Source: an uncultured Clostridia bacterium (GTDB lineage Bacteria > Bacillota > Clostridia > Christensenellales > CAG-138). From it: a stretch of DNA of 24,920 nt. Shown here in pieces: positions 1-7,529 of this stretch. Position 1 is the stretch's first letter. Every line of letters starts with the position of its first letter. The notes beneath the pieces were generated by a model. It did no database searches. It was not told the origin of the DNA and was given only the letters and a program-made list of their open reading frames with translations. Location: the NCBI GenBank assembly GCA_937894955.1, contig CALAXO010000185.1, forward strand, positions 1-24,920. Reading direction: 5' to 3'. The position numbers were made by a program, and so were the translations under genes.

Positions 1-245
1 CGGTTTTGGACACTCCGGGGTTCAGCTTGCTGGATAATATCGAGATTGAACCACAGGAAATAAAAAACTGCTATCCGGAATTCCGAGCCGTGCGCGGGGA
101 ATGCAGGTTTAACGGCTGCATCCACGTTTCCGAACCCGGCTGCGTTGTCAAAAAAGGCGGCGAAAGCGTCATAAGCCGGGGAAGATACGAACGGTACGTT
201 CATCTTGTTAAAGAGGCGGAAGAAAACAAACGCAACAGATTTTAA
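1..245 (+). CDS. rsgA: Ribosome small-subunit-dependent GTPase A (RsgA), 3' part only
   Basis: RsgA is a circularly permuted GTPase that binds the 30S subunit late in its maturation. Only the C-terminal 80 or so residues are here; the gene begins before the window and is read from base 3. The first residues contain the G3 motif DTPGFS. After it comes the zinc-knuckle domain with the family pattern C-x5-C-x-H-x5-C, seen as CRFNGCIHVSEPGC, which is diagnostic for RsgA. The protein ends in a basic, charged helix, as usual. rpe follows after 41 bases, and rsgA-rpe is a standard neighbour pair in Firmicutes. The upstream OB-fold and the G4/G1 motifs cannot be checked. Identification is firm despite the truncation. 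Confidence 0.95.
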   Translation, partial: VLDTPGFSLLDNIEIEPQEIKNCYPEFRAVRGECRFNGCIHVSEPGCVVKKGGESVISRGRYERYVHLVKEAEENKRNRF

Positions 246-286
246 AATATAATACTGCTTAAGACAAATTAAAGGGGAACGGAAAA

Positions 287-940
287 ATGATTAAAATTGC
301 ACCTTCAATACTTTCGGCGGATTATGCGTCACTCGGCAGCGCGGTGGATGTGCTTGCCGATTGGGGGGCGGATTATGTTCATCTTGATGTTATGGACGGC
401 GAGTTTGTGCCGAATATCACTTTCGGCGCACCGATGACAAAAGCATTGCGCCCGCATACGGAGCTTGTTTTTGATGCTCATTTAATGGTGGAGAATCCTT
501 CAAAATGGGTTCGGCCGTTCAAAGAGGCGGGTGCAGATATTGTAACGATACATATCGAAGCGGATAAACATGCGCACAGGACACTTCAGCTTATTCGTTC
601 GCTCGGCATGAAAGCAGGGATTGCACTTAATCCTGCAACACCGCCCTGCATGGTGGAATATCTTCTTGACAGCTGCGACCTTGTGCTTGTTATGACAGTC
701 AACCCAGGGTTCGGCGGACAAAAATTTATCCGCACTGAGGTGGAAAAGATAAAAACCATACGCAGAATGCTGGACGAGCGCGGCCTTACGGATGTTGAAA
801 TTGAAGTTGACGGAGGCGTGAACCCCGAAACCGCAAAGATCTGCCGCGAGTTTGGAGCAACCGTGCTTGTCGCCGGCAATGCCGTTTATTCTGCTCCCGA
901 CCCTGCTGCAATGATAAAAACCCTTCGCGGACAGAATTAA
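287..940 (+). CDS. rpe: Ribulose-phosphate 3-epimerase
   Basis: This enzyme interconverts D-ribulose 5-phosphate and D-xylulose 5-phosphate in the pentose phosphate pathway, in the cytoplasm. The 217-residue length is normal for this (beta/alpha)8 barrel. Visible signatures are APSILSAD at the N-terminus, HLDVMDG with metal ligands H32 and D34, H65 in DAHLMV, the phosphate-loop motif NPGFGGQKF at 139-147, and the second catalytic aspartate D175 in EVDGGVN. The ATG at 287 has a purine-rich ribosome binding site (AAAGGGG) at a reasonable distance. It lies directly after rsgA. The thiamine pyrophosphokinase gene that often follows rpe in Firmicutes is absent; an 89-base gap leads into the topoisomerase gene instead. 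Confidence 0.97.
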   Translation: MIKIAPSILSADYASLGSAVDVLADWGADYVHLDVMDGEFVPNITFGAPMTKALRPHTELVFDAHLMVENPSKWVRPFKEAGADIVTIHIEADKHAHRTLQLIRSLGMKAGIALNPATPPCMVEYLLDSCDLVLVMTVNPGFGGQKFIRTEVEKIKTIRRMLDERGLTDVEIEVDGGVNPETAKICREFGATVLVAGNAVYSAPDPAAMIKTLRGQN

Positions 941-1029
941 ACACATCCGCAGCGGGTTTGAACGGCGGCTGCACCACCTTTCGGCTGCTCGCATTTATAC
1001 GACGCAATAAAAGGACGATATAACAGGTA

Positions 1030-3498
1030 ATGGCAAAAAAGAACCAAAATGAAAACATAACCCCAAAGAATCCGATAATTGTCCAAAGCATGGATGACGT
1101 GATACATTCTTCAATGATGCCTTATGCGGAGCATGTAATCCTTGAACGTGCTCTGCCGCGGGTTGAGGACGGATTGAAACCCGTTCAGCGCAGGATTCTT
1201 TACGCAATGATGGAACTGGGGCTTTCCCCCGATAAGCCGCACAGAAAATCGGCGCGTATTGTCGGCGATTGTCTCGGCAAATATCATCCGCACGGCGACA
1301 GTTCCGTTTATGACGCGATGGTTCGCATGGCGCAGGATTTTAACATGCGCATACCTCTTGTTGACGGGCACGGAAATTTCGGCAGCATGGACGGCGATCC
1401 CGCTGCTGCAATGCGTTATACCGAGGCGAGAATGACGGAAGCTGCGATGCGGATGCTTCGTGACCTTGAAAAGGACACGGTAAAATTCAGCCTGAACTTT
1501 GACGACACGCTTAAAGAACCGGATTTGCTCCCCGGCTGTTTCCCGAACCTGCTTGTTAACGGCTCGAACGGCATTGCGGTCGGATTGACGACTTCCGTTC
1601 CGCCGCATAACCCGACAGAAGCGATAGATGCCGTGATTGCGAAAATTAAAAACCCCGAGATCAGTCTTAATGACATTATGAAGATATTGCCATGTCCGGA
1701 TTTTCCCGTCGGGGGATATCTTTTGAACACATCGGAAATTCGCACGGCATATGAAACGGGCAGGGGAAAGCTCATTAATCGCGCAAAAACGCATTTTGAA
1801 CCGCTCAAAAACGGAAAAACGAATATTGTGATAACAGAGTTTCCGTATCAGGTCAATAAGGCTGCCGCGCTTGAAAAGGTGCTTGCGCTCGTTCAACAAA
1901 AAAGCAAATCGATATTCGCCGGCATCAGCGATATCAGGGATGAGTCCGACAGAACCGGCGTTCGCGCCGTTATAGAAGTCAAAAAGGATTTCGATCCGCA
2001 GAAAGTGTTGAATGCTCTGTTCAAATACTCCGATCTGCAAAAAACCGTAAGCGTTATTATGGTTGCCATTGCGGACGGAAAGCCCAAACTTCTCGGGCTT
2101 TCGGATGTGTTGGATTATTACATTAAACACCGCGAGAACGTTGTAACACGCCGCAGCAGATACGAACTTGACGCCGCCGAACGCCGCGCCCATGTCTTGA
2201 AGGGGCTTATCATTGCGCTTTTGAATATCGATGAAGTAATTGCGCTGATTCGTGCATCGAAATCTCCGAAAGCTGCCAAGCAGGGCTTGATGGAGCGGTT
2301 TGATTTAACGGCGGTCCAAGCGGATGCGATACTCGATTTGCGTCTGCAAAGGCTCACCAACCTTGAACAGCTTGAGATTGAACGCGAATTCGACAGGCTC
2401 AGCAAGGAAATAAAGCGGCTGAAGGGTATACTTGAGTCAAAATCAAAGTTGGACAGACTGATAATTGACGAACTGACGGAGGTTCGAGAGCTTCTGGCAT
2501 CTCCGAGACGCACTCAGCTTATAGATGCAGTTCAGCCGAATGATGAAGAAAACGAAGAAAAAGCGGCTGCGGAACCCACGTTTGTGATGTTCCTTTCCGA
2601 TAACAAATTGCGCAGACTGCCTCCGAAACTTGCAAATGCAGAGTTTATCGCAAAGGAGCAGCCGATACGAACTTTTGACACTTCAACAGACGGCGTTTTG
2701 CGTCTGTTCACGTCGCATGGTGCATGCCTAACACTGCGCGTTGAGGATATTCCCGAAACCAAGCCGCAGGCAAAGCCGACAAACCTTTCCGCAATTTTCG
2801 AACTTGAGCAGGACGAAAAGCTTCTTGCGATATGCGATGAGGATTTTTCTGTCGGCAAGGTGTTTTTCTATACCCACGGCGGACTGGTCAAATGCACCGA
2901 GGCTTCCGAATACATAACAAAGATGAAACGCATTGCCGCCGTCAACCTGAAGGATGGCGACAGGTTAGTGCATGTCGAATACATGCATGAAACAACGGCC
3001 GAGAGCAGCATCCTGCTTGTGACGGAGGGAGGAATGAGCATTCGTTTTTCTTCCGACACGGTTCCCGTCACAGGCCGCGCAAGTGCAGGTGTGAAATGCA
3101 TAAAGCTTGATGACGGAGACGGCGTTATCTTTGCAGGGCATGTTCCGGAAGAAGGCGAGCTGCTTGTCGTTACCGACCGAGGTTACATGAAGCGCAGTTT
3201 CATATTTGACCACGAAATCCAGGGCAGGAACGGCAAAGGGCTGCAATGCTTCGGTTTCAAGAAAAACGGCTCAAACGGAACGCGCATTGCCGCCGTAATG
3301 CATGTTACCGATCCGCTTGACCTTGCAGCAATTCAAAAAGACGGAACGCAAACAGTGTTCAATACTGAGGAGGTTCGAATTGAACCGCGCGCGGGCAGGG
3401 GGCAGCCCATGGTCATGGTTCTTATGGATAATACTGTTACGGAACTGAAAAAAACAGACAGCTCCGAGAAAAGCAATGCCGAGGAAAATTCGATTTGA
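1030..3498 (+). CDS. Type IIA DNA topoisomerase subunit A (GyrA/ParC family, ParC-like features)
   Basis: This is the breakage-reunion subunit of DNA gyrase or topoisomerase IV, which passes one duplex through another with a GyrB/ParE ATPase partner. The 822-residue protein has the winged-helix core with GKYHPHGDSS at 83-92, catalytic R129-Y130 in AAMRYTEAR, and a C-terminal domain of degenerate beta-pinwheel repeats from about residue 520. The positions matching E. coli GyrA S83 and D87 are S91 and D95, the quinolone-sensitive state. Assignment between GyrA and ParC is not clean. NFDDTLKEP is ParC-like, while the region around residues 60-120 reads like GyrA. The C-terminal domain has no canonical GyrA box; QGRNGKG is the nearest match. 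No gyrB or parE lies nearby. The ATG has only a distant AAAGGA, so the start is fairly but not fully certain. Confidence 0.9.
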   Translation: MAKKNQNENITPKNPIIVQSMDDVIHSSMMPYAEHVILERALPRVEDGLKPVQRRILYAMMELGLSPDKPHRKSARIVGDCLGKYHPHGDSSVYDAMVRMAQDFNMRIPLVDGHGNFGSMDGDPAAAMRYTEARMTEAAMRMLRDLEKDTVKFSLNFDDTLKEPDLLPGCFPNLLVNGSNGIAVGLTTSVPPHNPTEAIDAVIAKIKNPEISLNDIMKILPCPDFPVGGYLLNTSEIRTAYETGRGKLINRAKTHFEPLKNGKTNIVITEFPYQVNKAAALEKVLALVQQKSKSIFAGISDIRDESDRTGVRAVIEVKKDFDPQKVLNALFKYSDLQKTVSVIMVAIADGKPKLLGLSDVLDYYIKHRENVVTRRSRYELDAAERRAHVLKGLIIALLNIDEVIALIRASKSPKAAKQGLMERFDLTAVQADAILDLRLQRLTNLEQLEIEREFDRLSKEIKRLKGILESKSKLDRLIIDELTEVRELLASPRRTQLIDAVQPNDEENEEKAAAEPTFVMFLSDNKLRRLPPKLANAEFIAKEQPIRTFDTSTDGVLRLFTSHGACLTLRVEDIPETKPQAKPTNLSAIFELEQDEKLLAICDEDFSVGKVFFYTHGGLVKCTEASEYITKMKRIAAVNLKDGDRLVHVEYMHETTAESSILLVTEGGMSIRFSSDTVPVTGRASAGVKCIKLDDGDGVIFAGHVPEEGELLVVTDRGYMKRSFIFDHEIQGRNGKGLQCFGFKKNGSNGTRIAAVMHVTDPLDLAAIQKDGTQTVFNTEEVRIEPRAGRGQPMVMVLMDNTVTELKKTDSSEKSNAEENSI

Positions 3499-3537
3499 GC
3501 TTTTGCAAAAAAGTAAGGGCTGAAGCTTTTCCTGCGT

Positions 3538-3555
3538 AAAACCGAATTATTCGGT
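3538..3555 (-). terminator. Possible weak terminator between convergent genes
   Basis: A perfect 6-bp inverted repeat (ACCGAA / TTCGGT, 3-base loop) lies between the topoisomerase gene and the end of the minus-strand gene. On the minus strand it is followed by four T residues, so it could end that transcript. On the plus strand there is no T-run. The stem is short, so confidence is low. Confidence 0.4.
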
Positions 3556-3587
3556 GAATTCGGGTGTTCGGAAAGAATAAAGCGTTT

Positions 3588-3881
3588 TTATGTGATTTTG
3601 CTGAGGATCGCGTTCAGCTTCTTTGCCTGTTCGGCGTTCAGCATCGGCAAGATACTGTTTGCGGCAGCCTGTATCCCTGCCGAATCGAGAGATCCGTCCT
3701 TCTTTTGCTGCTCTGTTACGCGGAGCAGCTCATCCATAAGCGAACTTTCGCTTCGATTTTTGTATTTGTCCACCAGTCTGCCGATATCCGCTTCAGTGCG
3801 CGGGTCAATGTTGGCAGCGGACGGATCCTGCTGCCTGTCGTCGGCTGCTCTTTTTGCTGATTTTTTCAGACTTTTTGCCAT
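3588..3881 (-). CDS. Small hypothetical protein (97 aa), helical and charged
   Basis: I do not recognise this gene. The start is the ATG at 3881, because a perfect GGAGG lies 8 bases upstream of it; a longer in-frame extension upstream lacks such support. The 97-residue product has a basic N-terminus (MAKSLKKSAKRAADD), a charged, probably helical middle, and a C-terminal segment, ILPMLNAEQAKKLNAILSKI, that looks like an amphipathic helix. There is no signal peptide or membrane segment. It is the only convincing minus-strand gene in the window and is divergent from the next unrecognised gene, with about 210 bases between their likely starts. The good ribosome binding site and compact composition argue for a real expressed gene. 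Function is unknown. Confidence 0.75.
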   Translation of the reverse strand: MAKSLKKSAKRAADDRQQDPSAANIDPRTEADIGRLVDKYKNRSESSLMDELLRVTEQQKKDGSLDSAGIQAAANSILPMLNAEQAKKLNAILSKIT

Positions 3882-4094
3882 TGCGAAACCTCCGTTGCAA
3901 TTGTAATGCTGAGAAATGGGGGCATGAAGCGCATCAGCATACTTAATACGCACTGAAACGCACCGCACCGCTTGCTCTCAATAAATAATATGCACATGCA
4001 GACAGGTTTGTGAATAGAATGTATTCCGAAGGATGTGTTCGGCGGTTTTATTCCGATTCAATTGCAGAAAACACCGGGAAGCGAGGTTTTATTC

Positions 4095-4652
4095 ATGCAG
4101 CGTGTGCCGACAAGACAGAGACAATTCGTTCCGAGCGGGAACACAGCAAAACGTCCGCAGGGAGGTGAAGCTTCGCCGTTCCTGCGAATTGCAAGACGAA
4201 TTCGGGAGGAACAGGGCATTGAGCAGCTTCGTGCCTTTCTTGCCGCAATGGTTCCGTTTGTTGCGCCGAATGAGCTGAAAGGCGTGTGTACAGGGTTCGG
4301 ATTGGACTATGATTCGATTGTTTTGCTGCGAAACGAACAGATATCAAGGCAAGCTTCAAGGATGAACCGCGGGGAAAGTGCATCGGGGAATGTGAATGCC
4401 GGCGGCATGAACGGATTTATGAACCCGTTCGGCAGCTTCGGCAGCGCAGGCGGTGCGGTGAACGGAAACATGGGAAGCATGAATTCAGGTGCGGCAATGA
4501 ACGGCATGAATCCGTTCGGTGGCATGAATCCGTTCGGTGCAGCAGGAGGACAACAGATGCAGCTTATTCAAATGCTTATGGGAATGCAGAATATTATGAA
4601 GAGCGGAAAAGGCGATATTTCCCGGATAATGAATATGATGGGCGGGCGATAG
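4095..4652 (+). CDS. Hypothetical protein with Gly/Met/Asn-rich low-complexity tail
   Basis: I do not recognise this gene. The N-terminal part (to about residue 85) is basic and then mixed helical, with FLAAMVPFVAPNELKGVC followed by GFGLDYDSI, which suggests a small folded domain. From about residue 100 to 155 it becomes low-complexity, dominated by G, M, N, F and A, with the pentapeptide MNPFG three times. It ends with a Met-rich helix (LIQMLMGMQNIMKSG) and MNMMGGR. I chose the ATG at 4095, with an AGG 8 bases upstream. A GTG at 4035 in the same frame would add 20 residues, but its AAGGA lies almost on the start codon. The gene is divergent from the 97-aa gene and 109 bases before the likely nth start. 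No export signal is seen. Confidence 0.7.
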   Translation: MQRVPTRQRQFVPSGNTAKRPQGGEASPFLRIARRIREEQGIEQLRAFLAAMVPFVAPNELKGVCTGFGLDYDSIVLLRNEQISRQASRMNRGESASGNVNAGGMNGFMNPFGSFGSAGGAVNGNMGSMNSGAAMNGMNPFGGMNPFGAAGGQQMQLIQMLMGMQNIMKSGKGDISRIMNMMGGR

Positions 4653-4761
4653 ACAAATGCGCCCGAATGTGCTAAATTATGCGTGTGTCGGTGCGGCCGA
4701 AGCCGGCAAACTCTTTGACGGGAGTTTTTCGGCAAAACAAAATCGATGCAATGGTGTAAAA

Positions 4762-5436
4762 ATGAAACAGAAAAAGAGTAACGAAAACGAATGTGCGGTT
4801 CGGTGCGGTCCGCAGCAGGTGCAGGCAATTCTTGAAGGGCTTGCCGCAGCACATCCGGATGCAAAACCGGAATTGAATTTTAACAACCCGTTTGAGCTGT
4901 TGATTGCAACCATCCTTTCCGCACAATGCACGGACAAGCAGGTAAATAAATGTACCGCTCAGCTTTTTAAGGCCTGTCCCGATGCGGAATCCATGGCGGC
5001 AGCGGATGAAGAAACAATAAAAAAATACATTAAGCCTTGCGGGTTTTTTAACACAAAAGCAAAACACATACTGTCGGTCAGCCGCGATTTGACTGAAAAG
5101 TATCACGGTGTCGTGCCGAATGACAGGGACGCTCTGCAGTCGCTTGCGGGAGTGGGACGAAAAACAGCAAGTGTCGTGCTTTCAAATGCGTTTAATGTTC
5201 CGGCGATTGCTGTTGACACGCATGTGTTTCGCGTCAGCAACCGTTTGGGACTTGCCTGTGCGGCAAACGTTGAAGCGACTGAAAGACAGCTCATGGAATG
5301 CATACCGAAGGAGAAATGGTCAATTGCACACCATTGGCTGATATTTCACGGCAGACGTGTTTGCTCTGCACAAAAACCGAAATGCGATATATGCACACTG
5401 AAGGAACTATGCAAATATTACAAGGAGAACAGATAA
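4762..5436 (+). CDS. nth: Endonuclease III
   Basis: Nth is a DNA glycosylase/AP lyase that removes oxidised pyrimidines in base excision repair. From the ATG at 4762 the protein is 224 residues, close to the usual 210-220. It shows the helix-hairpin-helix LAGVGRKTASVVL with catalytic lysine K134, and catalytic aspartate D152 in AVDTHVFRVSNRLGL; their spacing matches E. coli K120/D138. A C-terminal [4Fe-4S] cluster motif C-x6-C-x2-C-x5-C is seen as CSAQKPKCDICTLKELC. An earlier in-frame ATG at 4657 would add a poorly conserved-looking 35-residue leader. Neither start has a good ribosome binding site, so the start is the uncertain part. obgE begins 1 base after the stop, so the two are probably co-transcribed and coupled. 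Confidence 0.95.
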   Translation: MKQKKSNENECAVRCGPQQVQAILEGLAAAHPDAKPELNFNNPFELLIATILSAQCTDKQVNKCTAQLFKACPDAESMAAADEETIKKYIKPCGFFNTKAKHILSVSRDLTEKYHGVVPNDRDALQSLAGVGRKTASVVLSNAFNVPAIAVDTHVFRVSNRLGLACAANVEATERQLMECIPKEKWSIAHHWLIFHGRRVCSAQKPKCDICTLKELCKYYKENR

Positions 5437-5437
5437 A

Positions 5438-6748
5438 ATGCAGTTTGTTGATAAGGCGAGAATAATTATAAAAGCAGGCAACGGCGGCGACGGATGCGCA
5501 AACTTCCACAGAGAGAAATACGTCAGTCACGGCGGACCGGACGGCGGCGACGGCGGCAGGGGGGGCAATGTTGTTTTCCTGGCTGATGAAAACATGAATA
5601 CACTGCTTGATTTCAAGTTTGCACGATTTTTCCGTGCACAGAATGGGGAGAACGGCAGAGGAAACATGCAATACGGCAAAAGCGGTGAGGATCTTATAAT
5701 TAAGGTTCCTGTCGGAACGCGTGTGCGCGATGTCGAGTCGGGCAAGATTATTGCGGACATGAACAGCCCGGGCAGGGAACGTACTGTTCTGCGCGGCGGC
5801 AGGGGGGGCAGGGGAAATGCCAAATTTGCGACGCCGACAAAGCAGGCTCCACGTTTTGCTCAAAACGGACAGAAAACAAAGGAATATGAAGTTGAGCTGG
5901 AGCTGATGACAATTGCGGATGTCGGCCTTATCGGCCTTCCGAATGTCGGAAAATCCACCATTCTTTCGGTCGTCACAAGCGCAAAGCCGAAAATCGCGAA
6001 TTATCACTTCACAACACTGACACCGAATCTCGGTGTTGTAAAGCGTTACGACACGTCCTTTGTTGTTGCGGATATCCCGGGTCTTATCGAAGGCGCAGCG
6101 GACGGTGCAGGGCTTGGGCATGACTTCCTGCGCCACATAGAGCGCACACGGATGCTCGTGCATGTCCTTGATATTTCCGGTTCGGAAGGGCGCGATCCGT
6201 TTGAGGATTATCGTCAGATTCGGAGTGAGCTGATGCGTTACAGCGACAAACTTGCGGAACTGCCGGAGCTTATTGTTGCAAACAAAATGGATATAACCGG
6301 TTCGGAGGATAACCTTGAGATTTTCCGAGAAGAGCTTGCAATGTACATCGAGGAGGATAAAACGCATGGCAACGGCAGACAGGACAAACTGCCGCGCATT
6401 TTCCCCGTTTCGGCTGCAACCGGCAAGGGTTTTGACCCTTTGCTTGATGCAATTGTTGAAATGCTTAAGGAGCTGCCCGCAACAAGAGAGTTTGCCGAGG
6501 ATGATATAATTGAAATCCCGCAGTATGAACGCGGCTTCGCGATCAGCAGGGAAGGTGATGTATACACTGTAACGGGCGGAACCGTTGAATATATTTTGGA
6601 CACGACGGATGCCGATGACGAGGAATCTATGCGGCGTTTCCAGCGTATGCTGAAGGCTGAAGGCATAATTGATGCTCTTCGCGAGGCCGGAGCGGGCAAC
6701 GAAAGCATTGTGCGCATGGGTGAATGGGAGTTTGATTTCATCGAATAA
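5438..6748 (+). CDS. obgE: GTPase Obg/CgtA
   Basis: Obg is an essential GTPase that acts in 50S subunit assembly and links growth to stress signalling. The 436-residue protein has all three expected domains. The glycine-rich Obg fold (1 to about 158) starts MQFVDKARIIIKAGNGGDG. The GTPase domain has G1 GLPNVGKS from 166, G3 DIPGL from 212, G4 NKMD at 282-285 and a SAA G5. The C-terminal OCT domain runs from about 350 to the end. The ATG has AAGGAGA inside the end of nth, and the genes are 1 base apart. A strong hairpin terminator follows. Unusually, two identical seven-G runs encode Arg-Gly-Gly in the glycine-rich loops. In many bacteria obg follows rplU-rpmA; here it follows nth. Confidence 0.97.
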   Translation: MQFVDKARIIIKAGNGGDGCANFHREKYVSHGGPDGGDGGRGGNVVFLADENMNTLLDFKFARFFRAQNGENGRGNMQYGKSGEDLIIKVPVGTRVRDVESGKIIADMNSPGRERTVLRGGRGGRGNAKFATPTKQAPRFAQNGQKTKEYEVELELMTIADVGLIGLPNVGKSTILSVVTSAKPKIANYHFTTLTPNLGVVKRYDTSFVVADIPGLIEGAADGAGLGHDFLRHIERTRMLVHVLDISGSEGRDPFEDYRQIRSELMRYSDKLAELPELIVANKMDITGSEDNLEIFREELAMYIEEDKTHGNGRQDKLPRIFPVSAATGKGFDPLLDAIVEMLKELPATREFAEDDIIEIPQYERGFAISREGDVYTVTGGTVEYILDTTDADDEESMRRFQRMLKAEGIIDALREAGAGNESIVRMGEWEFDFIE

Positions 6749-6782
6749 ACGGATTATATTGAATATACTTAACACTGATAAC

Positions 6783-6824
6783 GGGTTGTTTGATGTATTT
6801 CGGCATTGAACAGCCCTGCTTTTT
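6783..6824 (+). terminator. Rho-independent terminator after obgE
   Basis: A 13-bp stem (6783-6795 with 6804-6816, a few G-U pairs) closes an 8-base loop and is followed within three bases by a run of five T. It lies 35 bases after the obgE stop and separates the nth-obgE unit from the tRNA operon. The stretch from 6825 to the tRNA promoter is AT-rich with no gene. Confidence 0.8.
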
Positions 6825-6931
6825 AACAAATTATGCATAAAAATGAAAGCTGAAATGCTCAATAAAATAACTAAAAATAAGAAAACAAAGCTGAATACTA
6901 AAAAATATATCAAAAAAATTTTAAAAAAGTG

Positions 6932-6960
6932 TTGACAAACGAGACGCATAGCTGTATAAT
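6932..6960 (+). promoter_or_regulatory. Consensus sigma-A promoter of the tRNA operon
   Basis: A perfect -35 TTGACA (6932-6937) and perfect -10 TATAAT (6955-6960) are separated by exactly 17 bases. Immediately upstream is a stretch of A and T runs that resembles an UP element. The first tRNA begins 27 bases after the -10 box. A perfect promoter of this kind is typical of stable-RNA operons. Confidence 0.93.
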
Positions 6961-6987
6961 ACCCATCGTTGCAAAAAGTGAGCTCAA

Positions 6988-7064
6988 CGGGGTGTGGCGC
7001 AGTTCGGTAGCGTACGTGCTTTGGGAGCATGGGGCCAAGGGTTCAAATCCCTTCACCCCGACCA
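6988..7064 (+). tRNA. tRNA-Pro (anticodon TGG)
   Basis: The 7-bp acceptor stem CGGGGTG/CACCCCG closes a cloverleaf. The anticodon stem is CGTGC/GCATG and the loop TTTGGGA gives anticodon TGG. The T-loop contains TTCAAAT. The discriminator is A and CCA is encoded. It is the first gene of the tRNA operon. Confidence 0.96.
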
Positions 7065-7073
7065 GTTTTTTGT

Positions 7074-7149
7074 GGCCCCTTGGTCAAGCGGTCTAAGACA
7101 CCGCCCTTTCACGGCGGTAACAGGAGTTCGAGTCTCCTAGGGGTCACCA
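7074..7149 (+). tRNA. tRNA-Glu (anticodon TTC)
   Basis: Acceptor stem GGCCCCT pairs with AGGGGTC. The anticodon stem CCGCC/GGCGG closes loop CTTTCAC, giving anticodon TTC. The T-arm has TTCGAGT. Discriminator A and CCA are encoded. It starts 9 bases after the previous tRNA. Confidence 0.96.
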
Positions 7150-7161
7150 CTCTTTTTGAGA

Positions 7162-7238
7162 GGGCCTTTAGCTCAGTTGGTTAGAGCGGTCGGCTCATAA
7201 CCGATTGGTCCGGGGTTCGAGTCCCTGAAGGCCCACCA
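7162..7238 (+). tRNA. tRNA with CAT anticodon (Ile2 or elongator Met)
   Basis: Acceptor stem GGGCCTT/AAGGCCC is perfect and the anticodon loop is CTCATAA. The CAT anticodon is read as Met by simple rules. The loop CTCATAA, rather than TTCATAC, and the overall sequence resemble tRNA-Ile2, whose C34 is changed to lysidine by TilS to read AUA. The first base pair is G-C, so it is not initiator tRNA. CCA is encoded. Confidence 0.93.
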
Positions 7239-7251
7239 AGGCATACACCGC

Positions 7252-7328
7252 GGTCCGGTAGTTCAGTTGGTTAGAATGCCAGCCTGTCACGCTGGAGGTC
7301 AGGGGTTCGAGCCCCCTTCGGATCGCCA
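7252..7328 (+). tRNA. tRNA-Asp (anticodon GTC)
   Basis: Acceptor GGTCCGG pairs with TCGGATC through some G-U pairs. The discriminator is G, as expected for Asp, and CCA is encoded. The anticodon stem CCAGC/GCTGG closes loop CTGTCAC, giving anticodon GTC. The T-loop contains TTCGAGC. Confidence 0.95.
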
Positions 7329-7332
7329 TTTT

Positions 7333-7408
7333 GCCTCGGTAGCTCAGCTGGTAGAGCAAGGGACTGAAAATCCCTGTGTCGGTGGTTCGACTCCACTCTG
7401 AGGCACCA
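7333..7408 (+). tRNA. tRNA-Phe (anticodon GAA)
   Basis: Acceptor GCCTCGG pairs with CTGAGGC. The anticodon stem AGGGA/TCCCT closes loop CTGAAAA, giving anticodon GAA. Discriminator A and CCA are encoded. Only four bases separate it from tRNA-Asp. Confidence 0.96.
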
Positions 7409-7412
7409 TGTT

Positions 7413-7488
7413 GCGGGAATAGCTCATTTGGTAGAGCGCCGCCTTGCCAAGGCGGAGGTGGCGGGTTCGAGCCCCGTTTCCCGCTCCA
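7413..7488 (+). tRNA. tRNA-Gly (anticodon GCC)
   Basis: Acceptor GCGGGAA pairs with TTCCCGC. The anticodon stem CCGCC/GGCGG closes loop TTGCCAA, giving anticodon GCC. The discriminator is T and CCA is encoded. A T-run follows, but there is no stem directly before it other than the tRNA itself. Confidence 0.96.
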
Positions 7489-7529
7489 TTTTTTTAACGA
7501 CTGCGTTTCCTCTTTTTACGCAGCCAAAC

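Noticed and set aside
1111..2193. A 360-codon minus-strand frame opposite the topoisomerase gene
   Set aside because: It is an antisense shadow of a well-identified gene, with Arg/His/Cys-rich, non-domain sequence.
3592..3906. Plus-strand frame opposite the 97-aa gene
   Set aside because: The minus-strand reading has a perfect ribosome binding site and a plausible charged helical protein. The plus-strand reading is Ser/Cys/Phe-rich and lacks a binding site.
4715..4743. TTGACG with CAAAAT 17 bases on, before the nth ATG
   Set aside because: The -10 match is weak (4 of 6) and would give a very short leader. It is not strong enough to list as a promoter.
5291..7030. A 579-codon open frame on the minus strand across obgE, its terminator and the first tRNA
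   Set aside because: It lies wholly opposite nth/obgE and a tRNA promoter, has a Cys/His/Arg-rich composition typical of antisense frames, and has no recognisable domain.
7501..7523. Inverted repeat CTGCGT/ACGCAG between tRNA-Gly and tRNA-Cys
   Set aside because: No T-run follows the repeat and the operon continues. It is probably a processing hairpin or chance.
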